A DNA stretch of 64,000 bases, taken from the NCBI RefSeq assembly GCF_014205155.1, contig NZ_JACHMX010000001.1, positions 4,464,001-4,528,000 on the forward strand. The letters are read 5' to 3'. The translations under genes and the position numbers were made by a program. Below the pieces are notes generated by a model. It did not search any database, was not told where the DNA came from, and worked only from the letters and a program-made list of their open reading frames with translations. This document shows positions 36,404-43,789 of this stretch, in pieces (position 1 is the first letter of the stretch; each line of letters begins with the position of its first letter). Source of the stretch: Amycolatopsis umgeniensis. GTDB lineage: Bacteria; Actinomycetota; Actinomycetes; Mycobacteriales; Pseudonocardiaceae.

Positions 36404-36856
36404 GTGGCTGACACCCTCAAGGAAATCTTGCTCGACTCCACCCGTCGCCCGGCGGTCGTGAGCGACTTCGAAGGTCTCGTCGACGCTGAGGTTTCGGACA
36501 AGGGCGGCGTTTCCGGTGCCGTCGTGAAGACCGGCTTCGCGGCCGTCAAGAAGATCAAGCCGGGCATCATCCCCTCCGCCGTCGACGCCCTGCTCGACGA
36601 CTTCACCGGTGCCCTCGAGCCGTTCTACGGCGACTACAAGGCCAAGGGTGGCAACGACTTCGGTGCCTACCTGGTCGGCCGCGGTGACGAGGCCGCCGAC
36701 GCGCTCCTGTCGGTCACCGACGCGCGCGCCGACAAGAGCAGCCGCGACAGCATCAAGAAGGTCTACGGCAAGCTGCGCCCGAACGGCAAGAAGAACGTCG
36801 AGGAGGCCCTTCCCCGCCTCGGCCAGCTGATCGACAAGCACGCTGCTGCTGTTTAA
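36404..36856 (+). CDS. conserved hypothetical protein (DUF6918-like)
   Basis: 150 residues from GTG 36404 (AAAGGACAGG upstream). Mostly helical: LKEILLDSTRRPAVVSDFEG, KTGFAAVKKIKPGIIPSAVD, LLDDFTGALEPFYGDYKAKG. No signal peptide or membrane segment. I recall this pattern as the actinobacterial DUF6918 group, without known function; that name is from memory. The gene stands alone after a 167-bp gap and is followed within 18 bp by copy B of the structured repeat. Confidence 0.65.
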   Translation: MADTLKEILLDSTRRPAVVSDFEGLVDAEVSDKGGVSGAVVKTGFAAVKKIKPGIIPSAVDALLDDFTGALEPFYGDYKAKGGNDFGAYLVGRGDEAADALLSVTDARADKSSRDSIKKVYGKLRPNGKKNVEEALPRLGQLIDKHAAAV

Positions 36857-36873
36857 TCGCGCGGAGCGCGATC

Positions 36874-37031
36874 GATCGCGCTGACGTAAACGCGCCGAAG
36901 GGGCGTCGATCCGCTTCCCACTCACGTGGGGCGGAGAGGCGCCCCTTCATCGCGTTTACGTGGGCCTTCGGCCCAAAAGAGGGCGCGATCGGTGAAGTCT
37001 CGCCGTCGCGCTGGCGCGCTATCGGCGAGAC
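36874..37031 (+). repeat. structured repeat element, copy B (DUF6918-like 3' region)
   Basis: Same architecture as copy A. P1 GATCGCGC (36874-36881)/GCGCGATC (36983-36990). P2 ACGTAAACGCG/CGCGTTTACGT, GAAGGGGCG/CGCCCCTTC, TCCGC/GCGGA, TT bulge, CCCAC/GTGGG with loop TCAC. P3 GGGCC-TTC-GGCCC, linker GGTGAA, then P5 GTCTCGCCG (36997-37005)/CGGCGAGAC (37023-37031) with inner CGCGC/GCGCG. P1 to the end of its 3' arm is 117 nt in both copies. Where sequences differ in stems, both sides change together. A further hairpin (36856-36872, ATCGCGC-GGA-GCGCGAT) precedes P1. Confidence 0.8.
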
Positions 37032-37084
37032 AGTCCGCCGGTCACTTTGTTGGGCGCGTTGATCTTCGATGCTTGGACGTGAAA

Positions 37085-37121
37085 GGGCCGCCCAGTGGCC
37101 TTGTGGGTCACTGGGCGGCCC
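37085..37121 (-). terminator. terminator of the CwsA-like gene
   Basis: A 13-bp perfect stem GGGCCGCCCAGTG/CACTGGGCGGCCC; in the minus direction it is followed by TTTC. It lies 37 bp after the stop of the minus-strand gene. Confidence 0.7.
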
Positions 37122-37157
37122 TGGCGACAAGCAGAAGAAGAGGGTTGGGCGTCGTTC

Positions 37158-37880
37158 TCAGTTCTTCTTGTCGGCGGAGCTGGTCGAGGCCTGGTGCCCG
37201 TTCTTGGGGGCGCCTGGCTTCGGTGCCGCGGGCTTGGCCGCACCCGAACCCGCGGCGGGACCGGAAGCGGCGGGCTTCGCGGGAGCGGGCTTCGGCGCGG
37301 CCGCCGCCGGAGCGGCGGGCTTCGCGGGGGGAGCGGGCGGAGCCTTCGGCGGCGCGGGCGCGACCGGCGGCTCCTGCTTGGAACGCAGCGCGTAGGCGGC
37401 ACCGGCGCCGACCACCGCGATGCCGATGACCCACGGCCAGCGGCGACGCTTGCGCGTCCCCTTGGCAGCGGACTTCGCCTCGACGACCGCGGCCCGGAAG
37501 TCCTTCTTCGCGGCCTTGAAGTCCTTCTTGCCCCGGCGCTTGGACTCACCGGCGGACTTCGCGGCCAGGATGGCGGCCTTACGTGCCTTGCGGCCCGGCT
37601 TCCGCATCTCGGAAAGCCTGGCCAGCGCCTCCTTACGAGCCGCCTTCGAGCTGCGCTTGAGCTCCTTGCGGGTCAGTTCCGTCTTCTTCGCGAGCTTCTT
37701 GCGCGCGCGACGGCTGGTCTTAGCGATCTCACCGGCGCTCTCGGAGAGCTTCTGCTCGGCTACCTCGACGGCGTGGGCGGTGGCTTCCTTACCCGCCTCA
37801 ACCGCACGTTTGCGCAGGCCGAGCGCGCCGGCCTTCGCCGACTCGCTCACCGAATCTGCGGCCCGGGTCATGGCCTTCAC
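37158..37880 (-). CDS. Lys/Ala-rich protein with one membrane span, CwsA-position
   Basis: 240 residues from ATG 37880 (ATG 37871 also possible). Residues 1-145 are highly basic and helical (KKLAKKTELTRKELKRSSKA), like a histone-type or coiled-coil segment. A single membrane span RRRWPWVIGIAVVGAGAAYA follows, and the last 75 residues are a Pro/Ala-rich tail. It lies immediately left of ppiA, divergent from it, exactly where mycobacteria carry cwsA (Rv0008c), whose product also has a helical N-part, one span preceded by Arg and a Pro-rich end. A CwsA-like role in cell wall growth with CrgA is inferred from position only. Confidence 0.6.
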   Translation of the reverse strand: MKAMTRAADSVSESAKAGALGLRKRAVEAGKEATAHAVEVAEQKLSESAGEIAKTSRRARKKLAKKTELTRKELKRSSKAARKEALARLSEMRKPGRKARKAAILAAKSAGESKRRGKKDFKAAKKDFRAAVVEAKSAAKGTRKRRRWPWVIGIAVVGAGAAYALRSKQEPPVAPAPPKAPPAPPAKPAAPAAAAPKPAPAKPAASGPAAGSGAAKPAAPKPGAPKNGHQASTSSADKKN

Positions 37881-37960
37881 CTCATCAATCGTTTTGATTC
37901 TGCTTCGTTGCTTGTAACCTATCGTGCCCCTTTTCCCCAGATCTTGCCGCAGATGGCACG

Positions 37961-38521
37961 ATGAAGCTCGTGACTGAAAGCAAGGGATCCCTCATTGGTG
38001 GCGCGTTGAAGGCCACTCTGCACACCAACCAGGGTGACATCACCCTGAACCTGTTCCCCGACCACGCGCCGAAGACGGTCGCGAACTTCGTCGGGCTCGC
38101 CGAGGGCAGCAAGGAGTACACGCAGCCCAACGCGCAGGGCGACAGCTCGGGCCCGTTCTACAACGGGTCGATCTTCCACCGCGTCATCGACGGCTTCATG
38201 CTCCAGGGCGGCGACCCGACCGGCACCGGCCGCGGCGGCCCCGGCTACAAGTTCGGCGACGAGTTCCACCCGGAGCTCCAGTTCTCCAAGCCGTACCTGC
38301 TGGCCATGGCCAACGCCGGGCCCGGCACCAACGGCTCGCAGTTCTTCATCACCGTCGCGCCGACGACGCACCTGAACTTCAAGCACACGATCTTCGGCGA
38401 GGTCGCGGACCAGTCGTCCCGCGAGGTCGTCGACGCGATCGGGCGCACGGCGACCGGTCCGGCCGACCGTCCGCTGCAGGACGTCGTCATCGAGAAGGTC
38501 AGCATCAGCCGCGAAGGCTGA
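37961..38521 (+). CDS. ppiA: peptidyl-prolyl cis-trans isomerase, cyclophilin type
   Basis: 186 residues from ATG 37961 (a GTG at 37970 is an alternative). Cyclophilin core: TNQGDITLNLFPDHAPKTVA, FHRVIDGFMLQGGDPTGTGR with catalytic Arg and the Phe-Met-Gln-Gly active-site run, then MANAGPGTNGSQFFIT, and the His in FKHTIFGEV. No signal peptide, so cytosolic. Orthologous by position and length to M. tuberculosis PpiA (Rv0009). It catalyses proline isomerisation during protein folding. Confidence 0.95.
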   Translation: MKLVTESKGSLIGGALKATLHTNQGDITLNLFPDHAPKTVANFVGLAEGSKEYTQPNAQGDSSGPFYNGSIFHRVIDGFMLQGGDPTGTGRGGPGYKFGDEFHPELQFSKPYLLAMANAGPGTNGSQFFITVAPTTHLNFKHTIFGEVADQSSREVVDAIGRTATGPADRPLQDVVIEKVSISREG

Positions 38522-38573
38522 CAACGCTGATCGCACGGCCTGTTACGGGGGATTTCGGTAGGTTGGTGGCATC

Positions 38574-39536
38574 GTGAGCCAACCACCGAATCCCCAGTAC
38601 CAGCAGGCCGCCATGCCCGGCTGCTGGTGGCACCCGAACCGGCCGACCGGGCTGAGCTGTGCACGCTGCGACCGTCCGGCCTGCCCGGATTGCCTGCGCG
38701 AAGCTTCAGTGGGCTTCCAGTGCACCGACTGCGTGCAGGCCGGCCGCCAGCAAGACCGCGTCCAGCAGAAGCAGTACCGCGACGCCGGCTACGGCGCGCG
38801 CACCCTCGCCGGCGCCCGGCAGCCTCGGACGGCGATCGTGACGCCGATCCTCCTGGCGCTCAACGTCGTCGTCTTCATCATCACGGTCGCCCAGTCCGGC
38901 AGCATCTCCGAGAACTTCTACTCGGAGGTCTTCCAGTACGGGCAGCTGTCGAATTCGGCGACGTTGGTGGACGACGAGTGGTGGCGGGTATTCACCTCGG
39001 GGTTCCTGCAGTACGGCCTCCTGCACATCGCGAGCAACGCGTTCTCCCTGTGGTTCGTGGGGCGCCCGCTGGAGACCGCGCTCGGCCGCGTCCCGTTCCT
39101 CACGCTCTACTTCGTCGCGATGCTCGGCGGTTCCGTCGCGAACCTGGTGTTCACGGACCTCAACGCACCCGCGGTGATCGGTGCCTCCGGTGCCATCTTC
39201 GGGCTCATCGGCGCGTACGCGGTCATCGTCATCAGGCTCCGGCTCAATCCGACATGGCTGCTCGTCATGCTGGGGCTCAACGTCTTCATCACCTTCCAGG
39301 TGCCGGGGATCTCGATCCTCGCGCACGCGGGCGGTTTCGTCGCCGGTCTGGTGACGACCTTCGCGCTGCTCTACGCGCCGGAGAAGAACCGCCTCAAATG
39401 GCAGCTCGGCGGGATCGCGATCGTGGTCGTCGCGCTGGTCGGGCTCCTGATCTGGAGGGACGTGCAGACGGCTTCCAGCGTCTGCGGGCTGGTCACCGAG
39501 AGCGGCAGACTCCGCTACCTGTGCTACCCGGCGTAG
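38574..39536 (+). CDS. rhomboid family intramembrane serine protease with B-box zinc motif
   Basis: 320 residues from GTG 38574. The N-terminal 60 residues hold a B-box type zinc motif with paired Cys/His (CWWHPNRPTGLSCARCDRPA, then CPDC and CTDC). The rhomboid domain has six spans, with catalytic Ser in GASGAIFGL, His in ILAHAGGF, and the L1-loop WWRVFTSGFLQYGLLHIASN. It cleaves membrane proteins within the bilayer; the zinc motif may dock a partner. A short C-terminal tail with two Cys (VCGLVTESGRLRYLC) is outside the membrane core. Confidence 0.92.
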   Translation: MSQPPNPQYQQAAMPGCWWHPNRPTGLSCARCDRPACPDCLREASVGFQCTDCVQAGRQQDRVQQKQYRDAGYGARTLAGARQPRTAIVTPILLALNVVVFIITVAQSGSISENFYSEVFQYGQLSNSATLVDDEWWRVFTSGFLQYGLLHIASNAFSLWFVGRPLETALGRVPFLTLYFVAMLGGSVANLVFTDLNAPAVIGASGAIFGLIGAYAVIVIRLRLNPTWLLVMLGLNVFITFQVPGISILAHAGGFVAGLVTTFALLYAPEKNRLKWQLGGIAIVVVALVGLLIWRDVQTASSVCGLVTESGRLRYLCYPA

Positions 39537-39636
39537 TCCCGCTTCCCCCGAGTGGGTTATGCGATTACCCGGTGGAGAAGCAACATGACGGGGTACCTTC
39601 ACGTTGATTGTCAACATCATCACCGTGGGGGTTGAG

Positions 39637-40125
39637 ATGAAGATTCGCAAGGCAGTCCTGTTCACCGCCGTCGCCGCGTTGGCTTCGGCACTGGCACCTT
39701 CGGTCGCGCAGGCCGGTGAGGCCGCGGAAACCTGCCAGACCTACACCAAACGCTATTTCCTCGGCTCGGGAAGTGCGATCACGCTGCGTGTCGCTTACGT
39801 CGATGCGGCGTTGAAAATCTGCTTCGGCGATCCCGGCGTCACTTCGTCGGTGGCGACGCAGACCGTCGGCACGACGGGGCCGGGCGCGGCGAGCGGCTGG
39901 GAGGTCACGGCCGGTCAGGCGGTGGTGGAAGACCAGCGGCCGCGGCACGTCAAAGCCAAGTTCAGCGGTTCGCTGCGGACCTGTGTCGTGAAGATCAACC
40001 CGATCTGCTCGCCGGCGTCGCCGTACGAGATCTTCGGGGAATACGCGCCGCCCGCTGTCGGCCCGGCCGTACCGGGCTGGTCACACGGCCCGAACGGCGA
40101 TGTCCACTACTACGACAACGCCTGA
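39637..40125 (+). CDS. secreted hypothetical protein
   Basis: 162 residues from ATG 39637 (GGGGGTTGAG upstream); in-frame codons further upstream give only junk. Signal peptide KAVLFTAVAALASALAPSVA with cleavage after AQA. The mature 136 residues have four Cys (ETCQTY, KICFG, RTCVV, PICSP), presumably two disulfides, and a Pro-rich end. No family recognised; a small disulfide-stabilised extracellular protein. Its 3' end overlaps the 3' end of the convergent PH-domain gene by 16 bases. Confidence 0.6.
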   Translation: MKIRKAVLFTAVAALASALAPSVAQAGEAAETCQTYTKRYFLGSGSAITLRVAYVDAALKICFGDPGVTSSVATQTVGTTGPGAASGWEVTAGQAVVEDQRPRHVKAKFSGSLRTCVVKINPICSPASPYEIFGEYAPPAVGPAVPGWSHGPNGDVHYYDNA

Positions 40126-40535
40126 CCCTTGAGGGCGGTGAGGACGTCCAGGACGTCCCTGGGGTCCTCGCCGAGGTCGATCCGGCCGAACACCAGCAGG
40201 TGTTCGCCGGATTCGACCTCGAGGGTCAAGCCGTCCCGGCCGAGACGGCGCGTCGTGCGCAGCCGCAGCCGCGCTTCGGTCCAGGAATAGCGGTGCGCGC
40301 CGCCGAACGTCCTGGCCAGGATCCCGTCGGGACCGGCGGCCAGCCGCGGCCGGAGCAGGGTGCCGTGGAGCGCGAGCGCGCCGATGGACACCATCGCCAC
40401 CCCGGTCAGCACGGTTCCGCCGACGTCACCGGCGAAAGCCAGCCACGTCACGCCTGCCAGCAGCAACAGGGTGATCACCCAGGCCACTACCACAACGTTC
40501 TGGCGCGGGGCCCACGAGGTGGGGTAGTTATCCAC
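40110..40535 (-). CDS. PH-domain membrane protein (Rv0010c-like)
   Basis: 141 residues from GTG 40535, chosen because M-x-x-x-x-x-x-W-A-P-R matches the usual N-terminus; GTG 40550 would add 5 residues. Two membrane spans (VVVVAWVITLLLLAGVTWLA, VLTGVAMVSIGALALHG) are followed by a small beta-rich bacterial PH domain (GRDGLTLEVESGEHLLVFGR, DLGEDPRDVLDVL). The same gene order (ppiA ... PH, crgA) is found around Rv0010c. Function is unknown, probably envelope related. Both DnaA boxes at 40528-40549 overlap or abut its start. Confidence 0.82.
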   Translation of the reverse strand: MDNYPTSWAPRQNVVVVAWVITLLLLAGVTWLAFAGDVGGTVLTGVAMVSIGALALHGTLLRPRLAAGPDGILARTFGGAHRYSWTEARLRLRTTRRLGRDGLTLEVESGEHLLVFGRIDLGEDPRDVLDVLTALKGQALS

Positions 40536-40549
40536 AGGGGTTATCCACA
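40528..40549 (+). promoter_or_regulatory. tandem exact DnaA boxes at the PH-gene start
   Basis: Two perfect TTATCCACA boxes (40528-40536, 40541-40549), same orientation, 13-bp period. One covers the GTG start codon of the PH-domain gene and the other lies just upstream. Confidence 0.7.
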
Positions 40550-40605
40550 CTGGGGATGAGTCACACCGGTGTAATTCGGCGTCAAGCCGCCAACCGGAGT
40601 AATAC

Positions 40606-40872
40606 TCACCGCCACCGCATGGTCATGAGCAACCCGGCGATCATCAGCACGAAGCCGATCGCGAAGTTCGTGTTGCCCAGATCCGCCATGAAGGGGATCT
40701 TGTCGCCCGCGATGTAGTTGACGACCAGCCACAACAGGCCGACCAACATGAGACCGAACATCACGATCTTGTAGAACAGGTTCGACGGGCCCGCGGCCTT
40801 GACCTTCACCGGCGTGCGGCGGTCGGTCGGCGGGGTGTACGCCGTTTTCTTACGGACCTTGGACTTCGGCAT
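40606..40872 (-). CDS. crgA: cell division protein CrgA
   Basis: 88 residues from ATG 40872. Basic N-terminus (PKSKVRKKTAYTPP), then two membrane spans, FYKIVMFGLMLVGLLWLVVN and NFAIGFVLMIAGLLMTMRW, joined by a short outer loop (YIAGDKIPFMADLG), the diagnostic CrgA layout. CrgA helps recruit FtsI and other divisome parts in mycobacteria and inhibits FtsZ ring assembly in Streptomyces. The PH gene follows 70 bp downstream on the same strand. No other reading frame competes. Confidence 0.95.
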   Translation of the reverse strand: MPKSKVRKKTAYTPPTDRRTPVKVKAAGPSNLFYKIVMFGLMLVGLLWLVVNYIAGDKIPFMADLGNTNFAIGFVLMIAGLLMTMRWR

Positions 40873-41005
40873 CGTGTTCCTCGCGTACTGTTCGGCTTCC
40901 CTGGTGGCGATGACCCGCTTTCGGGTGCGCAACCAGCGCCACGTGCACACGTTAACGTAAACGAGCGCCGCTGGGCACCGTCCGGGACCGGTCGATTTCC
41001 CGCAC

Positions 41006-41090
41006 TGTGACAATGGTGTCACACACGGTTCGACCTCGTGCCGGTTCGACACTGTGCTGGTTCGACACTGCGGCTTGGTTCGAGACTGAG
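41006..41090. promoter_or_regulatory. inverted repeat and four direct repeats upstream of the sortase gene
   Basis: TGTGAC-N6-GTCACA (41006-41023, perfect 6-bp arms) is followed by four direct repeats GGTTCGACCTCGTG, GGTTCGACACTGTG, GGTTCGACACTGCG, GGTTCGAGACTGAG at 41027, 41043, 41059 and 41077, spaced 16, 16 and 18 bp. The array ends ten bases before the GTG start. Likely binding sites of an unknown regulator. Confidence 0.55.
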
Positions 41091-41099
41091 GAGCTTTGC

Positions 41100-42155
41100 G
41101 TGGCTGAGCGGGAAGAGCCGGGTGGGGACCGTCGGCGGTACTCCGAACGACCACCCGGTGAGGGGCGTCCGGTGCCCCGCCGGAGGCCGCAAGAGGGCAG
41201 GTCACAGGACGGGCCGCCGCCGCGACGCCGGATGGACGCGCCTCCGCCACGCCGTCGTCCCGTGCCGCCGCCGGGGTCGACCGAGGAGACCGTCATCTTC
41301 GAACCGGTCGGCGGTGGCACCGCGACCGAGGAACGCCCGCCCCGGGAACTGGGCAAGGGCGGAGTCGCCGTCCGGACCGTCGGGGAGCTCCTCATCACCG
41401 CCGGGCTGGTGGTGCTGCTGTTCATGGTCTACGAGGTCTACGTGACCGACCTCTTCTCCGCGGGCAAGCAGTCGGAGGCGAGTTCGGAGCTGGACGGCGA
41501 CTGGTCGAAGGACCGGCAGCTGCATCCGGACCTGGTCGACGGGAAGGCGTTCGCCAGGATCCACATCCCGGTGTTCGGCGCCGACTTCAACTTCACCATC
41601 CAGGAAGGCACCACCGAGGCCGCGCTCGAAGTCGGCCCCGGCCACTACAAGGGCACGGCGCTGCCGGGCGAACCGGGCAACTTCGCCATCGCCGGTCACC
41701 GTGTCGGCAAGGGCGCGCCGTTCAACGATCTGGACAACCTCACCTCGTGCGACCAGATCATCATCGAGTCGCAGACCGACTTCTACATCTACAAGGTGCT
41801 GCCCTACAAGGACGAGGTCGAGGGCTGGGCCGCGGGCAAGGGCGCCGACCCGAAGTGCAAGAACGTCGGGACGCTGCGTGATCCGAACGCCGTTGACGGC
41901 GGTGCCTACGGCGAGACCAACGGCCGCCGCATCGTGTTCCCGACCAAGGGCGACACGGTGAACCCGGTGCCGTACAAGGATCCGGAGATCCTGCCGAAGG
42001 CCGAACAGGTCTCGCTGCTCACGCTGACGACGTGTCACCCGAAGTTCTCGGCGCGAGAGCGGCTCATCATCCACGCGGTGCTGGCCCAGCAGGTGCCGAA
42101 GAACCAGGTGGGCACCTACGCCGAACTGCTGCCCAAGATCTCGGAGGCGCGCTGA
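41100..42155 (+). CDS. class E sortase
   Basis: 351 residues from GTG 41100 with GAGGAG just upstream. A Pro/Arg-rich disordered cytoplasmic N-terminus (1-90), one membrane span (92-113, TVGELLITAGLVVLLFMVYE) and an extracellular sortase beta-barrel: catalytic His200 in IAGHRVG, Cys312 in LTLTTCHPKFSARER and Arg319 or Arg321 just after. The LTTC context is that of class E. The enzyme anchors proteins with LAXTG-type signals to the wall and may also make isopeptide links. No sorted substrate gene is adjacent. Stop and next start overlap (TGATG). Confidence 0.9.
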   Translation: MAEREEPGGDRRRYSERPPGEGRPVPRRRPQEGRSQDGPPPRRRMDAPPPRRRPVPPPGSTEETVIFEPVGGGTATEERPPRELGKGGVAVRTVGELLITAGLVVLLFMVYEVYVTDLFSAGKQSEASSELDGDWSKDRQLHPDLVDGKAFARIHIPVFGADFNFTIQEGTTEAALEVGPGHYKGTALPGEPGNFAIAGHRVGKGAPFNDLDNLTSCDQIIIESQTDFYIYKVLPYKDEVEGWAAGKGADPKCKNVGTLRDPNAVDGGAYGETNGRRIVFPTKGDTVNPVPYKDPEILPKAEQVSLLTLTTCHPKFSARERLIIHAVLAQQVPKNQVGTYAELLPKISEAR

Positions 42156-42310
42156 TGTACGGCTGGATCTGGCGAAAGCTGCCGGGCCCCTTCGCGGCGA
42201 AGCTGACCGTGGCGGTCGTGCTGGCGCTGGGGATCGTGGCGCTGCTGATGTTCGTCGTCTTCCCGTGGCTCGAGCCGCGGCTGTGGTTCAACGAAGTGAG
42301 CGTCCAGTAG
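42155..42310 (+). CDS. small single-span membrane protein
   Basis: 51 residues, ATG 42155 overlapping the sortase TGA by one base (TGATG). One membrane span (LTVAVVLALGIVALLMFVVF) preceded by a basic WRKLPGPFAAK and followed by PWLEPRLWFNEVSVQ. The sequence composition and coupling to the sortase make it real. Similar short proteins sit next to sortase/crgA genes in many actinobacteria; role unknown. A cofactor or stability partner of the sortase is possible. Confidence 0.7.
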   Translation: MYGWIWRKLPGPFAAKLTVAVVLALGIVALLMFVVFPWLEPRLWFNEVSVQ

Positions 42311-42312
42311 AG

Positions 42313-43290
42313 GTGCGGTTCGGCGTCTTCCTCGTCTCCGGAAGGTTTCCCGGGCAGGAGGACGCCGACGTCCTGCGCAGGTCGGTCGACGCCGCCGTCG
42401 CCGCCGAACGGGCGGGCTTCGACGACGTCTGGTTCGCCGAGCACCACTTCATGCCGTACGGCGTCTGCCCGTCCGCGATCACCCTCGCCGCGCACGTGCT
42501 CGGCCGGACCGAGCGGATCGTGGTCGGCACCGCGGTGAGCGTGCTGTCGATCGCGCATCCGGTGGCGCTCGCCGAGCAGTGGTCGCTGCTCGACGCGGTT
42601 TCCGGCGGACGCCTGCGGATCGGCGTCGGCCGAGGCGGGCCGTGGCAGGACCTCGAGGTGTTCGGCACCGGGGCGTCCCGCTACGAAACGGGGTTCGAGG
42701 AGAGCCTCGACCTGTTGCTCGCGGCGATGACTTCGAAGACCGTCTCGGCCGACGGCGACTACTTCGCGTTCCGAGAGGTGCCGATGGTGCCGAGCCCGCA
42801 ACGCGCTCCGCGCCTGGTCGTGGCCTGCGGAGACGCCGGATCGCGCGCTGTCCGGCTCGCCGCCGATCGTGGCCTGCCGATGCTGCTCGGCCTGCACACC
42901 GACGACGACGGCAAGATCGAAACCCTTGCCGCGTACGGGGATCCCGCCGCCGGGCATGTCTCGACGGTGATGTGCCAGGTGGGGGACGACGCGCTGGACG
43001 TCGTGCGGTCCGCGTTGCCGGGTTCGCTGAAAGAGGGGTTCGCCGGCCACGTGTACCTCGACGGCAGGCGGGGGCTGGAGAAGGATCCGGTGGCCTACAC
43101 CGACCGGTTGTGCGAGATGCACCCGATCGGCGGCGTGGAGTACTGCGTCGACAGGCTGGGAACGAGCATCCGGCGTACCGGGGTCTCCCACGTGATCATG
43201 ATGGTGGAAGCGTCCGGTACGCCGGAGGGAACGCTCGAGAACATCGCGCGGATCGGGGAAGAGGTACTACCCGCGCTGCGGAACGGCTAG
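42313..43290 (+). CDS. LLM class (luciferase-like) flavin/F420 oxidoreductase
   Basis: 325 residues from GTG 42313, two bases after the preceding stop. The TIM-barrel start RFGVFLVSGRFPGQ, FAEHHFMPYGVCPSAITLAA, IVVGTAVSVLSIAHPVALAE and RLRIGVGRGGPW are typical of bacterial luciferase-like monooxygenases and F420-dependent reductases. The family uses reduced FMN or F420 on varied substrates. Substrate unknown. Its stop overlaps the 3' end of the convergent SCO5389-family gene by 4 bases. Confidence 0.85.
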   Translation: MRFGVFLVSGRFPGQEDADVLRRSVDAAVAAERAGFDDVWFAEHHFMPYGVCPSAITLAAHVLGRTERIVVGTAVSVLSIAHPVALAEQWSLLDAVSGGRLRIGVGRGGPWQDLEVFGTGASRYETGFEESLDLLLAAMTSKTVSADGDYFAFREVPMVPSPQRAPRLVVACGDAGSRAVRLAADRGLPMLLGLHTDDDGKIETLAAYGDPAAGHVSTVMCQVGDDALDVVRSALPGSLKEGFAGHVYLDGRRGLEKDPVAYTDRLCEMHPIGGVEYCVDRLGTSIRRTGVSHVIMMVEASGTPEGTLENIARIGEEVLPALRNG

Positions 43291-43679
43291 CAGTCGCGGA
43301 GTTCCGGGCTCTGGTTCAGCAGCTGGCCGCGCACCGAAACGAACGCGCGGTACCGGTCACTGTCCACCTGGGACTTCTTGAACACGGCGACCCGGTGACA
43401 GTTCTGGAACGCCAGCTTCACGCCGAAGTGCCGTTCCAGCCCGCCGCGGATGGCGTCCGAGGCCAGCGCCCGCAGCAGCTGACCGCGTTCGGCTTCACTC
43501 GGCGGCGGCGTCTCGTTGTCGGCGAACCCGTCGGACGCGCCCTCGGCCTCCGCGATGACACCGGTGATCACGGTCCAGGCGTACGGCAGGGACTCCCGGA
43601 CGCAGGCGACGAATTCGGCGTCGGAGACCTCCCCGCGCTCGGCCTTCTCAAGCAGCGCGGGCGATACATCCAGAGACAT
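43287..43679 (-). CDS. SCO5389 family protein
   Basis: 130 residues from ATG 43679 (GGAGG five bases upstream). Recognised from MSLDVSPALLEKAERGEVSD, FADNETPPPSEAERGQLLRA, SDAIRGGLERHFGVKLAFQN and the SVRGQLLNQSPELRDC ending, almost invariant in actinobacteria. Soluble, no signal peptide. Biochemical function is not known. It stands alone, the upstream 110 bp being noncoding. Confidence 0.82.
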   Translation of the reverse strand: MSLDVSPALLEKAERGEVSDAEFVACVRESLPYAWTVITGVIAEAEGASDGFADNETPPPSEAERGQLLRALASDAIRGGLERHFGVKLAFQNCHRVAVFKKSQVDSDRYRAFVSVRGQLLNQSPELRDC

Positions 43680-43789
43680 CGAACCTCCGAGAGAGACGCA
43701 GTGAACGTGGGCCGTCTTCCTGACTACTCACCCGCGGCTCAGCCCACAAGAGAAAACGATCATCATCACCACTTTGGCGGAAGCCGTCG

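Larger units (their letters stand above)
36857..37157. other. intergenic region holding repeat copy B and a terminator
   Basis: 301 bp without a gene. It contains the structured repeat (36874-37031) and a hairpin terminator (37085-37121) for the minus-strand gene to the right. The remaining about 50 bp shows nothing distinctive. Confidence 0.7.

Noticed and set aside
21621..37157. Genomic island or prophage at the tRNA-Ala site
   Set aside because: No integrase, no direct repeat of the tRNA 3' end, and base composition equals the surroundings; gene content is ordinary accessory.
41006..41023. CRP/FNR-type operator
   Set aside because: The arms TGTGA/TCACA are separated by 8 rather than 6 bases, so it does not fit the CRP consensus; reported only as an inverted repeat.
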